Assembly: GCA_049999765.1 (NCBI GenBank)
Contig: JBNGIQ010009633.1
Span: forward strand, 1-29,270
DNA: 29,270 nt
From: Phaeoceros laevis
Taxonomy: Eukaryota; Anthocerotophyta; Anthocerotopsida; Notothyladales
Reading direction: 5' to 3'
Both the position numbers and the translations under genes were made by a program. The notes under the pieces are model-generated. The model saw only the letters and a program-made list of their open reading frames with translations. It was not told the origin of the DNA and made no database searches. Position 1 is the first letter of the stretch. Each line of letters opens with the position of its first letter. Below, in pieces: positions 12,897-23,949 of the stretch.

Positions 12897-13097
12897 AAGC
12901 ACCCAAACATGGAACAAACCACAAACACATGCCAAACACCACCATCAAACATGTCACCACAGTGGCATAGCCAAACATAGCATAGACACACACGACCACA
13001 TATATCTTTAGGGGTGCATGAAGTGCAGCATCCAGGATGCCATTCGTTACTTCGCAGTACTCTATCGGAGGGTCCTAGATAGATAGATTTCCAAAAA

Positions 13098-13115
13098 ATA
13101 GCATAATTATGCTAT
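13098..13115. repeat. 18-bp perfect palindrome
   Basis: ATAGCATAATTATGCTAT reads the same on both strands. It overlaps the end of the LINE endonuclease fragment. No terminator or element boundary is otherwise indicated. Confidence 0.9.
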
Positions 13116-13442
13116 GAGTGGTATATCATCTGTGTATGTTGTGAGCAGAATGTAGCATGCCACAAACGTAGTCTCCTTCGTTTCCACAAATCCCACTATG
13201 TCCAACTCCTTGTGCTTGATCAGAACATCGTGGAGCTTGGTGTTTTTGTAGCTGTTGCAGTTCCATGCTGCCACATGGCCACTTTTGGATTCAGCTGCCA
13301 GAGGCCGCTGATCTCTACTCTCAGCTCTCACCCTCTCTTTCTCAATATTTTGTGTGCAGGGGATTCCATCCACTCTTGCTACACCGTTTTGCCGCTCATT
13401 GAAGTCTGCCACTGGTCGTCTCCCATCTGACTGGATATGCAA
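13107..13442 (-). pseudogene. LINE endonuclease (EEP/APE-type) N-terminal remnant
   Basis: The minus frame reads GHVAAWNCNSYKNTK and ELDIVGFVETKET. This is the start of an apurinic-type endonuclease domain of non-LTR retrotransposons: the WN-x-N strand followed by D-I-V-x-E-T-K with the catalytic Glu. Similarity ends after ETKET, so only the first two motifs survive. Upstream on the same strand lies a probable ORF1 remnant (13500-13850), in the order expected of a LINE. Confidence 0.68.
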
Positions 13443-13499
13443 TTCGTTCAGCTAGCTGGAGCCTCAATTCCGTAAGCAGCAGCTGATGCTGTGCTTGTC

Positions 13500-13850
13500 A
13501 TATGCGGGGCGGGCCTACCAGGCCCTGCTGGTATTCATCCTCATACCCTTGCTGTCACTTCCATTCTGAGTAGGGGAGTAGGGTAGTTTTTTTGTGATTT
13601 GGATCCAATGGGTAGTGCTGTTGACCATGCCGTTCATGCCGAGAAGTTCCCCTGCAAATTCAGGTGTTTTGAGCTTAACAATGATACATCTGGTATCCTT
13701 GAAGAAGGCCCCTTCGACTGCGTCTCTGGCATCTGATCTCCCTCCCCACTTTTCCCTACAAATTGGCGACCTCCAAATACCAAAGATCTTGGAGGTGTCC
13801 TACTTGTAGTACTCCTCGAACCATGCTTTCACCCTCTTTCCTGTGAACTT
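13500..13850 (-). pseudogene. Probable LINE ORF1/gag-like remnant
   Basis: The minus strand reads KFTGKRVKAWFEEYYK, a TAG, then DTSKIFGIWRSPICREKWGG, further open sequence (VEGAFFKDTRCIIVKLKTP) and TTHWIQITKKLPYS, with another TAG beyond. The mix of conserved-looking segments and internal stops, directly upstream of an endonuclease motif on the same strand, suggests a decayed ORF1. I do not recognise a named domain, so the call rests mainly on context. Confidence 0.45.
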
Positions 13851-14210
13851 TCAGCAGAAGAGATGCAAACCTACGCAACACTCCGAGAACACCCTCAGGC
13901 ACCGCAAATTCCCCCACTCAACCAAGATCACAGAGCGGCCTATCATCGCTAACTAGAATGAGCTGGGTCTTGACCGGAGAGTCCATTCCTCAACATTATT
14001 CCATGTCTGGGCGGAGATCGGCAGCCCCCGCAGACACCTCGAGGCAGCAAGCAACGCGGTGGTCCTGGTACTTTACGCCCGTCCTCCTCAGGCCGTGTGG
14101 TTTTCAGCCCGTCACACACTGGAAATAAACTTCTTCTTCCTCCCCCGAGATAACTTTTTGCGACCTTTGGTGAAGGGCCTGCACTATCCGGTTATCCGGT
14201 AGTTGGATTC
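13851..14210. other. Upstream region of the SDR gene, nothing recognised
   Basis: No coding or repeat signal was seen. It should include the SDR gene's promoter and 5' UTR. No convincing TATA box was found. Confidence 0.4.
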
Positions 14211-16033
14211 ATGGCTATCGGCACCCCTTGCCTCGCAGCCAAGACGCCTGCCGCGCACGTCGATCAGAGCTGCAGGGCGTGGAGTCTGCAGACGCAGGCA
14301 CACACTGTAGTCTGGAAGGAAGCCCGGAAGACCGATGGCAAGCTACAGCTCTCCAGCCGCGCCTCTGTCTGCTACGGCCGGATGGATACGCTGTGGGCAG
14401 AGTCACGGCTTGGGGTGAGCCGATTGCGTTCTGCTCGAAGCAGCCCCGCCGTGCCAGTGGTGAATTTTGGAGCTGAGGCCTCGACAGAGGAGAAGCCAAA
14501 TGATTCAGCCAGGACCAGCTCAGACAAGTGTGTGCTTGTTGCCGGGGCTACCGGGGGCGTAGGTAGGTCCCGAATCCAGCAGTGCAGCAAGTGACTTGCA
14601 CATTGGCGGATTGTGGTGCCAGACTAACTTCCCATCCTTTGGACGCAGGGCAGCTTGTAGTGGCAGCACTCCTTGATCGAGGCATTCAGGTGCGTGCTTT
14701 GGTACGAGATGAAGGGAAAGCACGCTCCTTATTTGGCGACACTTTCCAACATCTCGAGGTAATGATTTCCTTGTCTGCCTCACTTACCGGACGGTGACAG
14801 TGGTGAGCGAACTTCTCCAATGACGTCATATGCGTGCAGGTTCATGTTGGAGACCTTAGACATCCCGAGCAACTAAGCCAAGCTCTGTTTCAGGTAGGTT
14901 GCTGCGTGGTAGTGCTGGCAGTTGATGGTTTCCCCTGTTCGGGAGCTGTAGAGTTACTGGAGCTGGTCTTGTCTTTTACAGGGTGTCACGCATGTGATTT
15001 GTTGTACGGGTACTACTGCTTTCCCATCCAAACGCTGGGATGGTGATAACGGTCCGCAAAACACAGGTAACCAAAATCTGTGGAAGGCCACTGCACTTTG
15101 ACTGTTGACTGCATGAAGAGTCAAGTAATGTTGAGGTTGCTGGAGTGAGCGAGTGCCTTTGGTTTAAGGAGCCTGTGTTGACTTATTGTTGTCGCGTATT
15201 GGCATTGTTTTGTGTATGAAGATTGGATCGGAGTTCGAAATCTGATAGCTGCAGTGCCAAAGTCCGTTAGAAAGGTTGTTCTGGTCTCCTCTATTGGTGT
15301 GACAAAGTACAACCAGCTGCCATGGAAGTGAGTGGCATATACCTCAAGCTGTTTTTTCTTTTGGATGTTAATCCTGAAGTAGCTGAATCCTGGACGGGCT
15401 TGGATGACTTGCAGCGTCATGAACTTGTTCGGGGTTCTGAATTACAAGCGGCAAGGGGAGGTGTTTCTGGAAAGCTCAGGACTACCCTATACAATCATAA
15501 GGTGCAGTACCATCACTATGCACCAAACTCCAAAGCACGTGATTGAGAAAAGGAGTGATTGCCCACCGCGAGCCAAGGTGAAAGTCTCCCTTTTGCAGGG
15601 CAGGACGTCTCATTGACGGACCTTATACTGCTTATGATCTTGCCACACTCCTTAAGGCCACATCAGGCACCAAGCGAGCAGTCAGTGTCGGGAAAGGTTT
15701 GTTCCTCATTTGACTAGGTCCACTCGCATCTGCACTACCCTTTCCGGTCTTACCATAGTTTGCAAAATGTGCAGGGGACAAGCTGGTGGGGGATGCTAGC
15801 AGGATTGTTGTAGCGGAAGCTTGTGTTCAAGTTCTTGACCTGGATATCACCACTGGTCAGGTGTACGAGGTCAACTCTGTCGAGGTGGGTGATGTTGCCG
15901 GCAGGGAAGCCTGACACGCCCGGGACTGTGTGTAGTGACTGATTGCACTTGCCTGTTTTGCAACGTGCAGGGGGATGGACCTGGAAAAGACTCAGCAACT
16001 TGGGAGCAGCTCTTTAAGAGTGCCCTATCCTAG
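14211..16033 (+). CDS. Atypical SDR, NAD(P)-binding Rossmann-fold protein, probably plastidial, 354 aa
   Basis: Nine exons join in frame: 14211-14562, 14649-14758, 14840-14893, 14982-15066, 15222-15327, 15415-15501, 15599-15696, 15775-15884, 15971-16033. Residues 1 to about 95 are rich in Ala, Ser and Arg and poor in acidic residues, like a chloroplast transit peptide. The dinucleotide loop GATGGVG is at 112-118, followed by QLVVAALLDRG and VRALVRDEGKA. Then come GDLRHPEQL, GVTHVICCTGTTAFPSKRWD, VLVSSIGVTKYNQLPW, NLFGVLNYKRQGE, SGLPYTIIRAGRL and GQVYEVNSVEG. These are hallmarks of the NAD(P)H-binding atypical SDR group in plant plastids. The classical Tyr-x3-Lys pair is not in its usual form, so it may act as a chaperone-like or regulatory NAD(P)-binding protein rather than a standard dehydrogenase. 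The substrate is unknown. Confidence 0.92.
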
Positions 16034-16151
16034 GGAATGTAAGCCATGACCCTGTAACCTCTTCCCTGACGGCTTGCGAGCCATGCATGCTTCAGAGCGA
16101 AAAACATCAGGGTTGGACAAACCGTGATGTGAGTCACATGAGTGGCGCGTT

Positions 16152-16402
16152 CCGAAACTCGGCCCAAAAACAAGCAAAAATGCCTTTCAGGTGGAACCTG
16201 ACCATTCAATTCCCGTGTTGTAGATTGGCTACCAGCCGAAACTCGGCCCAAAAACAAGCAAAATGCCTTTCAGGTGGAACCTGGCCATTCAATTCCCGTG
16301 TTGTAGATTGGCTACCAGCCGAAACTCGGCCCAAAAACAAGCAAAATGCCTTTCAGGTGGAACCTGACCATTCAATACCCGTGTTGTAGATTGGCTACCA
16401 GC
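16152..16402. repeat. Three-copy tandem repeat of 83-84 bp
   Basis: Units beginning CCGAAACTCGGCCCAAAAAC start at 16152, 16236 and 16319 and differ at only a few bases. The array begins 119 bp after the SDR stop codon, in the likely 3' UTR or just beyond it. Confidence 0.93.
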
Positions 16403-17280
16403 GCGAGTCTAGGAACTTTCAGCAGACGGTCACAAGAACACTCCCGCACATGAATCAGGGACACCGTCACAAGCACACTTGGATCAGGGACAGTACTGTA
16501 TCATATACTTCGAGGGCCAATCCCGTTGAGCATCACTTTCTCCCTCACTGTGTCGGCCATGAATCTCCAGTAGTCTATGAGGCCAACCGCAGAGTTCTGA
16601 ATTTCGACCAACTAGATACGGAAATGCCAGGGCTGTTACAACTGTTTTCATTCACAGAGGAGTACCCTTGAAGATTTCCAAAACGAGCCCAGAAATCTAG
16701 CGTCAGCCCTCCACCAAATGATGCAGCCTGCATATGGCCTGGATATGGCTTGAATATGGAGACAGTCCGTTCTTAGCAGACGGATGCTGAATATGGAGAC
16801 AGTCCGTTCTTAGTAGACGGATGTCTTGAACAGTCAATTCCTGTGTCGCTGCTATGACTCAGCCGAACACCTACGTTCATAGAAATAATACTACTTTGGG
16901 AATCGCCATTTCCGGTTTAACTATTTCCCCATTCGCCACTCGCATGCTCCCTTATTTGCCGTAGTCTCATCCTTGAAATAAGGGCACGACTAAAGGTCCC
17001 AGAACCTAGCAGTTCAGATCCTTGCAATTTGACAAGCGCAGATTTGAGCTGGTTGTACACCGAAATGGCTGCGGGTACCTGATCATCCAGTTCCGCATGA
17101 ATGAGTGGCGGAAGCCTTTGGGTGCTCTGCAAGGGTATGGTAATTGGTTGATCGAGGCATACTGCTCCAAAACACGGGTGTGGAGGGTGCAAAGGACTCC
17201 GGCTTCTGTGGTGCTCAGGGAGCTGTGCAATTTCTGTGTTTCCGACAGCACTTAAGTGCGTGCGCCGAAGCTGATAGGAG
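16403..17280. other. Intergenic, no supported gene
   Basis: A 37-bp duplication (TGAATATGGAGACAGTCCGT units at 16751 and 16788) is the only clear structure. A 214-codon minus frame (16917-17561) overlaps the first exon of the C53 gene and shows no domain. I treat it as chance. Confidence 0.5.
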
Positions 17281-17480
17281 TGAGGACTTTGGAGCTGTTG
17301 TGTGGATTTTCGAGGACGATGCTGTAGGTGTGAAATTTGGGGTCGCTCGTGATGAAGCATTGTGATGAATGCAATTCTCGGTTGGCCCGTCAAGCAGCAT
17401 TGTGATGAATGCAATTCTCGGTTGGCCCGTCCAGCACCCAGACAGACTTCACCACCGCTCAGACAGACTTCACCAGCGCT
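17281..17480. repeat. Repeat-rich leader region of C53, related to 21241-21365
   Basis: A 40-bp direct duplication starts at 17357 and 17397 (GCATTGTGATGAATGCAATT units). A shorter CAGACAGACTTCACCA duplication follows near 17440-17475. The whole block is recognisably similar to 21241-21365, upstream of the APEM9 gene (shared GATGAATGC, TCGGTTGGC, CGTCCAG, ACCCAGACA). Confidence 0.65.
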
Positions 17481-17490
17481 GTGACTAAGA

Positions 17491-20400
17491 ATGTCGATGG
17501 AATCAACCGGGGCAGGAGCTGATCCCGCCCAGCAGCTGCCAATCGATATCGCGTATGCCAAATTAGGAGGTGCTTCAACGCAAAATTCATATCTTTGCCT
17601 TGAAAAAAGGAATTCGTAGGCTGCAGTTGATGAATTCGCAATTCAGTATTGGTTTGCTTTGTCGCAGACTGGCTTGTGGATCGCAAGAAGATTCCAGCAG
17701 ACTGGCGGAAGAAGCTGGTACCCATCCAAGCTCGGACGATGGCAGCTCTCACATCGCTGCCCCACACTGTAGATAATTGGATTCGGACGCTTACCTCAGA
17801 TTGTAAGAAGGTTTTCTGTGGCGTATTGATTATACAAAGGGTTGTTGAGCGGGTGGGACTTACCTATTTCCCTTTGTCACCTTTGGGGCCATGCGCAGCT
17901 ACAGGATACCTTGAGGCAAAGCGAGTAAGAGATGTTTTAGTAGACGCTACTCCAGATGCTCGAGGACTCTTTGGCCGGCTTTCTGGAGCTGCCGTGAGTG
18001 CATGGCCCTTTTGACGTAGCAAGTGTCTAGCATTAGCGTTACTTTGTGCATGCTGAAAGGGGCTGCGTTTGCTTAACGTTTTTCTTCTCTTGTTGTATCC
18101 TTAGTAGCCCAGCTTTTGACTGGTCAGGCGAAACAGGGTGCTCCAAAACTGTTCTGAGAGTCTTCATTGTATTATTTCCATGTTTGCAGGCTGAGTGGGA
18201 TTCTATAGTCCGAGCTTATGAGAAGGATTCGCTTTTTCTAGGAGATGCTGTTCAGATTTTGCTGCAAAACACGAATTATGAGATGTAAGTCATGAATTCG
18301 AAGGCTTGGTTTTCAAAGCTTACCGGTAAAACGATGTTGTATGTGCCTTGTTTTACTTTCGGTACTGAAATCGCACACCTGTTTGGATTTCTTTGTGCCG
18401 GCCGGAATTTGAAGTCCCTTTGAAAGGAAACAGTTAGCTAAGGTGCAACAGCAGTTGTCGGATTTGGATTATAAGGAAGCAGAGTTCAAGCGCAATGCAG
18501 CAGTGTCTGCTATGAAGTATCAGCAGGCTTGTCAGGAACTCGGAATTGCGGTATTGTCTGTGAACAGTTCTTACTCTAGTTGGTAGACAGGCTGCAAGTT
18601 TGTAGGATTCTTTGGCTTGACATAGCCATGTCGAGGAGTGTGGCTTTACTCTGGATTCTCTGAAACACTCAAACCACTGTGAAGCATTCTCTTACAGCGT
18701 AAATTTTCAATGTGCAGGGCAAGAATGTGAGAGTGGAGCTGCTAGGTCTCGTGAAGACTCTTCCAGAAATCTTTAAGGAGGTCATGAACGCTATCTGCAG
18801 TGACGAGATTGGAAAATCTTTAGAGTTCTATCAAGCTTTCGTAGGTTATGCTCACACAAAGCCTCAGGCAAGTTTCTTGCAAAAGCAGCTGGTTGATTTC
18901 CAACTTCAGACTTCTTTCCAGTCTGAGCTTGACTCTGTATGTCCGTGACGTCCAACTCCAGAGTCAACCTGAAAAAGTTCTGCCTACTTTGAGGGACCTA
19001 CGTCAGGAGCCGGAAAAGAGGAAGCTCAAGCATTCCTTAGCAGCTGAAACACGTGCAGAATCAATCTACCCTCCGGTTGATCTGCTCCCAGAGAAGGTTG
19101 CTGGCACTGAGCCAATCGAGCCAGAAACTACCATAATTGATTGGGACATTGATCATAACATAATTCCGGAGGATGCTGATGCTGTAGAAGCAACAGGAAT
19201 CAACTGGGATGTGCAGGCTAGTGAGGTCGAAGGTGATCTGGTAGAGGAAATGCAGGAAAACCTAGGTATTGATACAACAATAATACAAGAAACAGATCAA
19301 GGCGAGACTTCTCAACAACCTAGCATCGCATGGGACAGAGGTACTGGAGCAGGTGAGGGCCCGGAGCCTGAAATATGTTGGGACATTGAAATAGAGGAGG
19401 AAACACAAGGAGCAGATCCAGAGTGGTTGGGCTCAGATGGTATACAGATCGAGAATGGCCAAACTGCGGAAGCCAGCATCAGTTTGACAAGCTCGTTGGT
19501 GGACATAGAATGCAGAAATCGGGCTCTTGACGACTTGTTTGAGGTTACATTCTGAACTTATGCCTAACTGTATGCTTTGCAATCATCCTCATACTGCTTT
19601 TTAACAAATGCAGCAATGCCTTCTCAGGTAGCAGTTGCGTTTGGTGCAAGCTTTCCTTTTGTAACTTATAGTGGAGCAAGAGTGATAATAGTTTCTTTTC
19701 CTGGCAGCTCAAATGTTTTTTGAGGCAAAGACTAGACGAACTGCAGAGTGGTGAAAGTGCAGCTCTGCAAGATCAGGTTCGCGCAGTTGCACCTGCTGAG
19801 GTTCAGCAACATGGATCCGAATCTATAGCAGCCCTTATTCAGACAGTTGCTAGAATTATGGATTTACTTATGAATGACAAGACACGGAATCTTATCATGA
19901 TTCTGACATCTCCAAGGTATCCCTCATTGTTTACCTACTCAGAAGACTGCAAGTCCCCCCGTAGCCTTTCCGTGCCCTTAATCTAGTTGTGGGTTTGGGT
20001 TCAGGTTCCTGGACAGACTAGAAGCATCTCTAAAGCATAAGAAACAGACTGAAACCAAGCTCCTCGAGAGTCTTTCTGATTTCAGTCGCAAGAGGTTGGA
20101 GCTACGCAACACTTTAACCACCTTGGGGCCTCGGCAGGTATTGACAATTGATGTGTGTTGCATGTGAAATAACCTCCCGGTCTGCTAGTTAGCCGCTGGT
20201 TGATTGTCTCGTATGTCAGGACTTGAACAACGGAGATGCGAGCATATTTCTGTATGCACTAGAATTGTTGGGATGTATAAATCGTGGTAGTGATAGCTTG
20301 CTTGTGTGCTTCATAGAATCTCTGTCTTCCTGGGCCGTCCTCATTTTTTGTAAGAACAGCACTAGCATTTTTGTATCCCAACTTTACTCTCTTCAATTTC

Positions 20401-20530
20401 TACGCAGGAGGCCACACTAAAGAGAACTCGGGAGGTCAAGAAGTTTGTGGAATCTGCCTTATCCAAGCAATACAATGGACGGCCTGTTAACATTATTGGG
20501 GAGATTAACACTTTACTGGGTTATTCCTAG
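17491..20530 (+). CDS. C53: CDK5RAP3/C53 homologue (UFM1 E3 complex, ER-phagy receptor), 578 aa
   Basis: Ten exons keep frame: 17491-17569, 17668-17802, 17899-17993, 18190-18284, 18415-18550, 18718-18867, 18962-19543, 19708-19916, 20005-20137, 20408-20530. Family landmarks run in order: [89 protein letters not shown], then [13 protein letters not shown] near the C terminus. C53 acts with UFL1 and DDRGK1 at the ER surface and links ribosome stress to autophagy by binding ATG8 and UFM1 through short Ile/Trp/Asp motifs in a central disordered acidic region. That region here (about 285-400) has IDWDI (289-293), INWDV (310-314), IAWD (352-355) and ICWDI (368-372). Intron 18868-18961 must use a GC donor (CAG|GCAAGT). 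ATG 17491 gives a full-length protein; a second ATG lies two codons downstream. Confidence 0.94.
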
Positions 20531-21445
20531 TAAGATGTCTGTTTTAATAGGTTACTCCTACAGTGTTGGAACTTAAAGAGAACTTCATTCCTATAGCGGG
20601 ATGGCCTTCCGGCCTTACTTGGTCGAGGACTCTCGGCACTGTTGATCTCCGGTTTATCTGATTTGCTTACACATGTCGGGAAGAATTCAGAAGGACCATG
20701 GCCCATTTATCCTGGTTCAAAAGTTCAAACGCAACCCCTCCCCACCTCAAAGGGTATCCATTACTATCCGAAGTTAGTCACTAGCTATGAGTTTCAAAAC
20801 GATCACAGCGCAAGCCGTTCACACGGGAGGGGATCAAATTTGATCCTACCGACTTAGCACCAAAAGCGGAGTAGATAAATTATTCTCAGCGGCGGTAGGG
20901 CCTACAGTGCGCCTACACTTATGGATAGGAGCCTGGAGAGCAACCAGCTGGGAAATGCCAAGACTGCTGACTGCTGACTGCTGCAATAACTGATGAGCTC
21001 CCGTGGGGAACCCTTGTTGTCTTCAAGTGCAGTCAAGTGGACACAAAAACCGGGTTCTCTCTCCAGTGCTCTTTGTGGCACCCGCCTCATCGCAGGAGCG
21101 GATCGGCGTCCTACACTTCTACGCTGCATGCTCCGCTGCCTGACTGCCACCGCACGTCCCTCTGCTGCTACTCTGCACCCTTACCCCTTCGTCCTGTCTG
21201 TCCTTAAGCTGCCGCAGGCACCCGCGCTTGACGCATGGGCTTGAGGACTGTGTTGATGTTGTTGGATTTTCAAGGAAGTGCTGGAAGTGTGAAATCCACA
21301 GACGCAAGTGAGCAAGGAGTGCGATGAATGCGCTGGTCGGTTGGCACGTCCAGGACCCAGACAAACTCGACCAGAACTGGCTGGCTTGTGGTTTTGAGTG
21401 TGAAGAGGCTTTTCCTCGTCTTCCTGTAAAGCTTGAGCAGCGAAG
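20531..21445. other. Intergenic, contains a diverged repeat at 21241-21365
   Basis: No gene is supported. A block at 21241-21365 resembles 17281-17442, the leader region of the C53 gene, at perhaps two thirds identity by eye. The rest should include the C53 3' UTR and the APEM9 promoter. Confidence 0.5.
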
Positions 21446-23423
21446 ATGCAGAGGATAGCGGGAGCATCTTTAGAGGTTTCGTTCGACTCATCGTCCTCCT
21501 CCTCTTTCACTTTGTCATCCCCAAAAGGTGCTGCATCAGCAGCAGCGGGCCTAATGTGGGCCGAAATTGACCTAGGGGAGAGGTAGCAGTTCTTCTCTGC
21601 TGTCTCTTACTCGTGTTTTCGTGTCATCGCGCTTTGGTATGTTGAATTTTGGCTGACGGGGATTCCGTTCGTCTCGAATTCTGATCCTGTGGCCGGGCTT
21701 ACAGGTATTTAGTTAGTGCCATGTATGACGATGCTGCGTCTGTCTCGTCCTCCACACTGCACAAGTTGTGTAGCGGATCCTGTGAGAGTGACGTCGGAGC
21801 CGAGGACCTGCATAATGACCACTCTGCGGCAGCTGAAGGAACTCACAACGAGTTGTCAGATCATGATGCTATGATTGACGAGTTGTCAGATCATGATGCT
21901 ATGATTGAGTCTGCAGGAATGGTTCTGCTCCAGGCTTACAATGAGTTAGGAAGGTCTGTGAATCTTGTCTGCTTGTTTTGCCGAGGATTTGCATGATTCA
22001 ACGGTGTTTGATGTGATTTCGGTGTCAGTGTCAGTTTCAGTTGCCTTTGTTGACCTGTGCTCAATTTTGTTTCGGCAGGGTCCAAGAATTGTTCGAGGTG
22101 CTGGAGACAGTATTTGGTAGCATAGCAGAAGTGCCGCCCTCTCTCTTCCTTGCTGCGTAAGATTCTGCTTTGAACAGCAAAGAGTCTAATTGTAATCAAC
22201 CTCGTTCAGTTCTTACATCTGCACTTGATGCATTAGCAGAAGGAGTGCAGATAACTGAAGCGTACTGATCGTTCGTTTCTCTTCTAACAGGGTCTGCCTG
22301 CAAGTATCTGCCGACCTCTTCGTCATCAGCCGGGTAGCACTTGAGAAGTATCTGAGAGGCTGGACGAGTGTTGTGGGAGCTCCGTCCATTATGGTGAAGC
22401 CAAGATCAAATGACGCCCTGGCGAAACAGTCTTCTCAGGAACATCATGTTGGTCAAAAAGCAAGGAATGGGCAGCCTGTGAGCAGCTTGTATTTGTCCAG
22501 GAGACAGTATGCAGATCTTGCAGAGATATATGCAATCCACGTGCTTGTGAAGGGTTTCAGGAATCCAGAGTCCGCACTAGATTGGTTGCGGCAGGCTGAT
22601 TTGTTGGACGACAGGAAACGAGTAAGTGCTTGAAACATTTGTTTTGGTTTAGGGAGTGACCAAGCTATTCTACTGTGCCTAGCAGAGCATCTTCGTTTGA
22701 TGTCTAACAGTCTTGTGGTAATACTGAGCAGGAGATCATCAAGAAGGTCTACACAATATCTCAACCACAAAGGGCTCAGAGCACAATACCCCGTCTGGAC
22801 GCACAGGCTAGTGTAGGGGCCGAAGCAGCTAGTACAACAGGTGAAGCTCAAACATGTCTGAAGTATCGAGACCATCACCCAGAAACATGTCAGGGGGATC
22901 ACTACGATGTTCAGAGTGGTGCTGAGGGGACAGCCGAGAAGCTGGAGGGGAAGTGTGGTAGTATCAAGAAGGCAGACAGCCATGTGCTTACGAAGGCGGT
23001 CAGGGGCTTCAGGGCTTCGTTTTTTGTTAAGCTATTAGCCAAGGTAGTTCAGTTTGTTGTGTTACGAATTGGGTATGACCCTTCTTTACCCTTACCTGCC
23101 CAACGAGGGGGCAAACGAATTGCAGTGGGAGGATTTACTGTGCTGCTTTTCTATGCGCTTTTGAAGGAAAGGCGGTATGCGCTCAGGTTGGATCCTTCTC
23201 CCGCCTTATTTGTATGTCACTGGGTAACGAGTGTGCAAGTTTGCCTGTTTGTCCAACTATTAACAGCTCCTTGTCTGTCTCCAGAATAATTCGAGATTCA
23301 TTCAAGAAACTCAACATGGGGCTATGTGACTTATGGCAGCTGGCTTTCAGCGTGCAGCTCAACCCATTAGCTGCTGTCCAACCTTTGCCATCCTCAAGGG
23401 CCTATGGTAGCAGGTTTGTTTGA
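21446..23423 (+). CDS. APEM9: APEM9-like peroxisomal membrane tether for PEX1-PEX6, 462 aa
   Basis: Six exons keep frame: 21446-21582, 21705-21953, 22079-22156, 22291-22621, 22732-23186, 23285-23423. Landmarks remembered from Arabidopsis APEM9/DAYU appear in order: WAEIDLGERYLVSAMYDDAA, SAGMVLLQAYNELGR, VFGSIAEVPPSLF, VCLQVSADLF, EIYAIHVLVKGFRNPESALD, a C-terminal hydrophobic segment (about 394-408, IAVGGFTVLLFYALL) and LWQLAFSVQLNPLAAVQPLP near the end. In plants this tail-anchored protein recruits the PEX1-PEX6 ATPases to peroxisomes, replacing yeast Pex15 and animal PEX26. The start is uncertain: 21446 adds a Ser/Ala-rich extension of 36 residues, while ATG 21554 begins directly at MWAEIDL as in the family and gives 426 aa. 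I suspect 21554 is the more conserved start. Exon 2 contains a 30-nt tandem duplication. Confidence 0.88.
21850..21909 (+). repeat. 30-nt in-frame coding duplication in APEM9-like exon 2
   Basis: Units 21850-21879 and 21880-21909 encode ELSDHDAMID and ELSDHDAMIE. They are almost identical, which implies a recent in-frame duplication in an acidic, probably disordered insert. Confidence 0.92.
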
Positions 23424-23949
23424 TCGGGGAATTGGGGCTGCAGCCAAGCCGACTACGGCGATTGAACAAGACTACCCATGTTGTACAGAATTTAGAATCG
23501 ACCAAACACCGAAGCCGCTTTTGGTAAAACGAACGATTTTATTTGTCAAATGTACAGAAGTTTTGTGGGCTCTGATTCGTTGGCTCGCAAAACGTTTTCT
23601 TGACGGGACTCGACTTTGTGGTGGTGCGGCGGCCCAGTACTCTGAACAGTTTGCTATTCCCCTTTCGCCAGGAACGTGCCAGCAGCAGCATATAGTATAT
23701 ACTTGAAGCTTTTTGCTGACCAGTACGTCCGCAGGCTTTTCGTTCTTGTGAGAAAGACTTGCCTTGCGACGCGTCGGCCATGTGCTGCCACATGTGGTTG
23801 GCGGTTGAGCGGTAGTGTCACTGCGTGCCTAGCACCTATTATTATACCGACCTATTGTAGTAATACCTAGGTGCCGCGCTATACCGACTCCACAAAGGGG
23901 AGCTTATGGACAATCAGCGAAGCATCAACTTGTAGATCAGACTCCTACA
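23424..23949. other. 3' flank of APEM9-like gene, nothing else recognised
   Basis: Overlapping frames without features. It probably includes the 3' UTR. No repeat or RNA gene was seen. Confidence 0.45.

Noticed and set aside
16917-17561. A 214-codon minus-strand open frame
   Set aside because: It overlaps the first exon of the well-supported C53 gene on the opposite strand and has low-complexity His/Ser/Gln composition with no motif.
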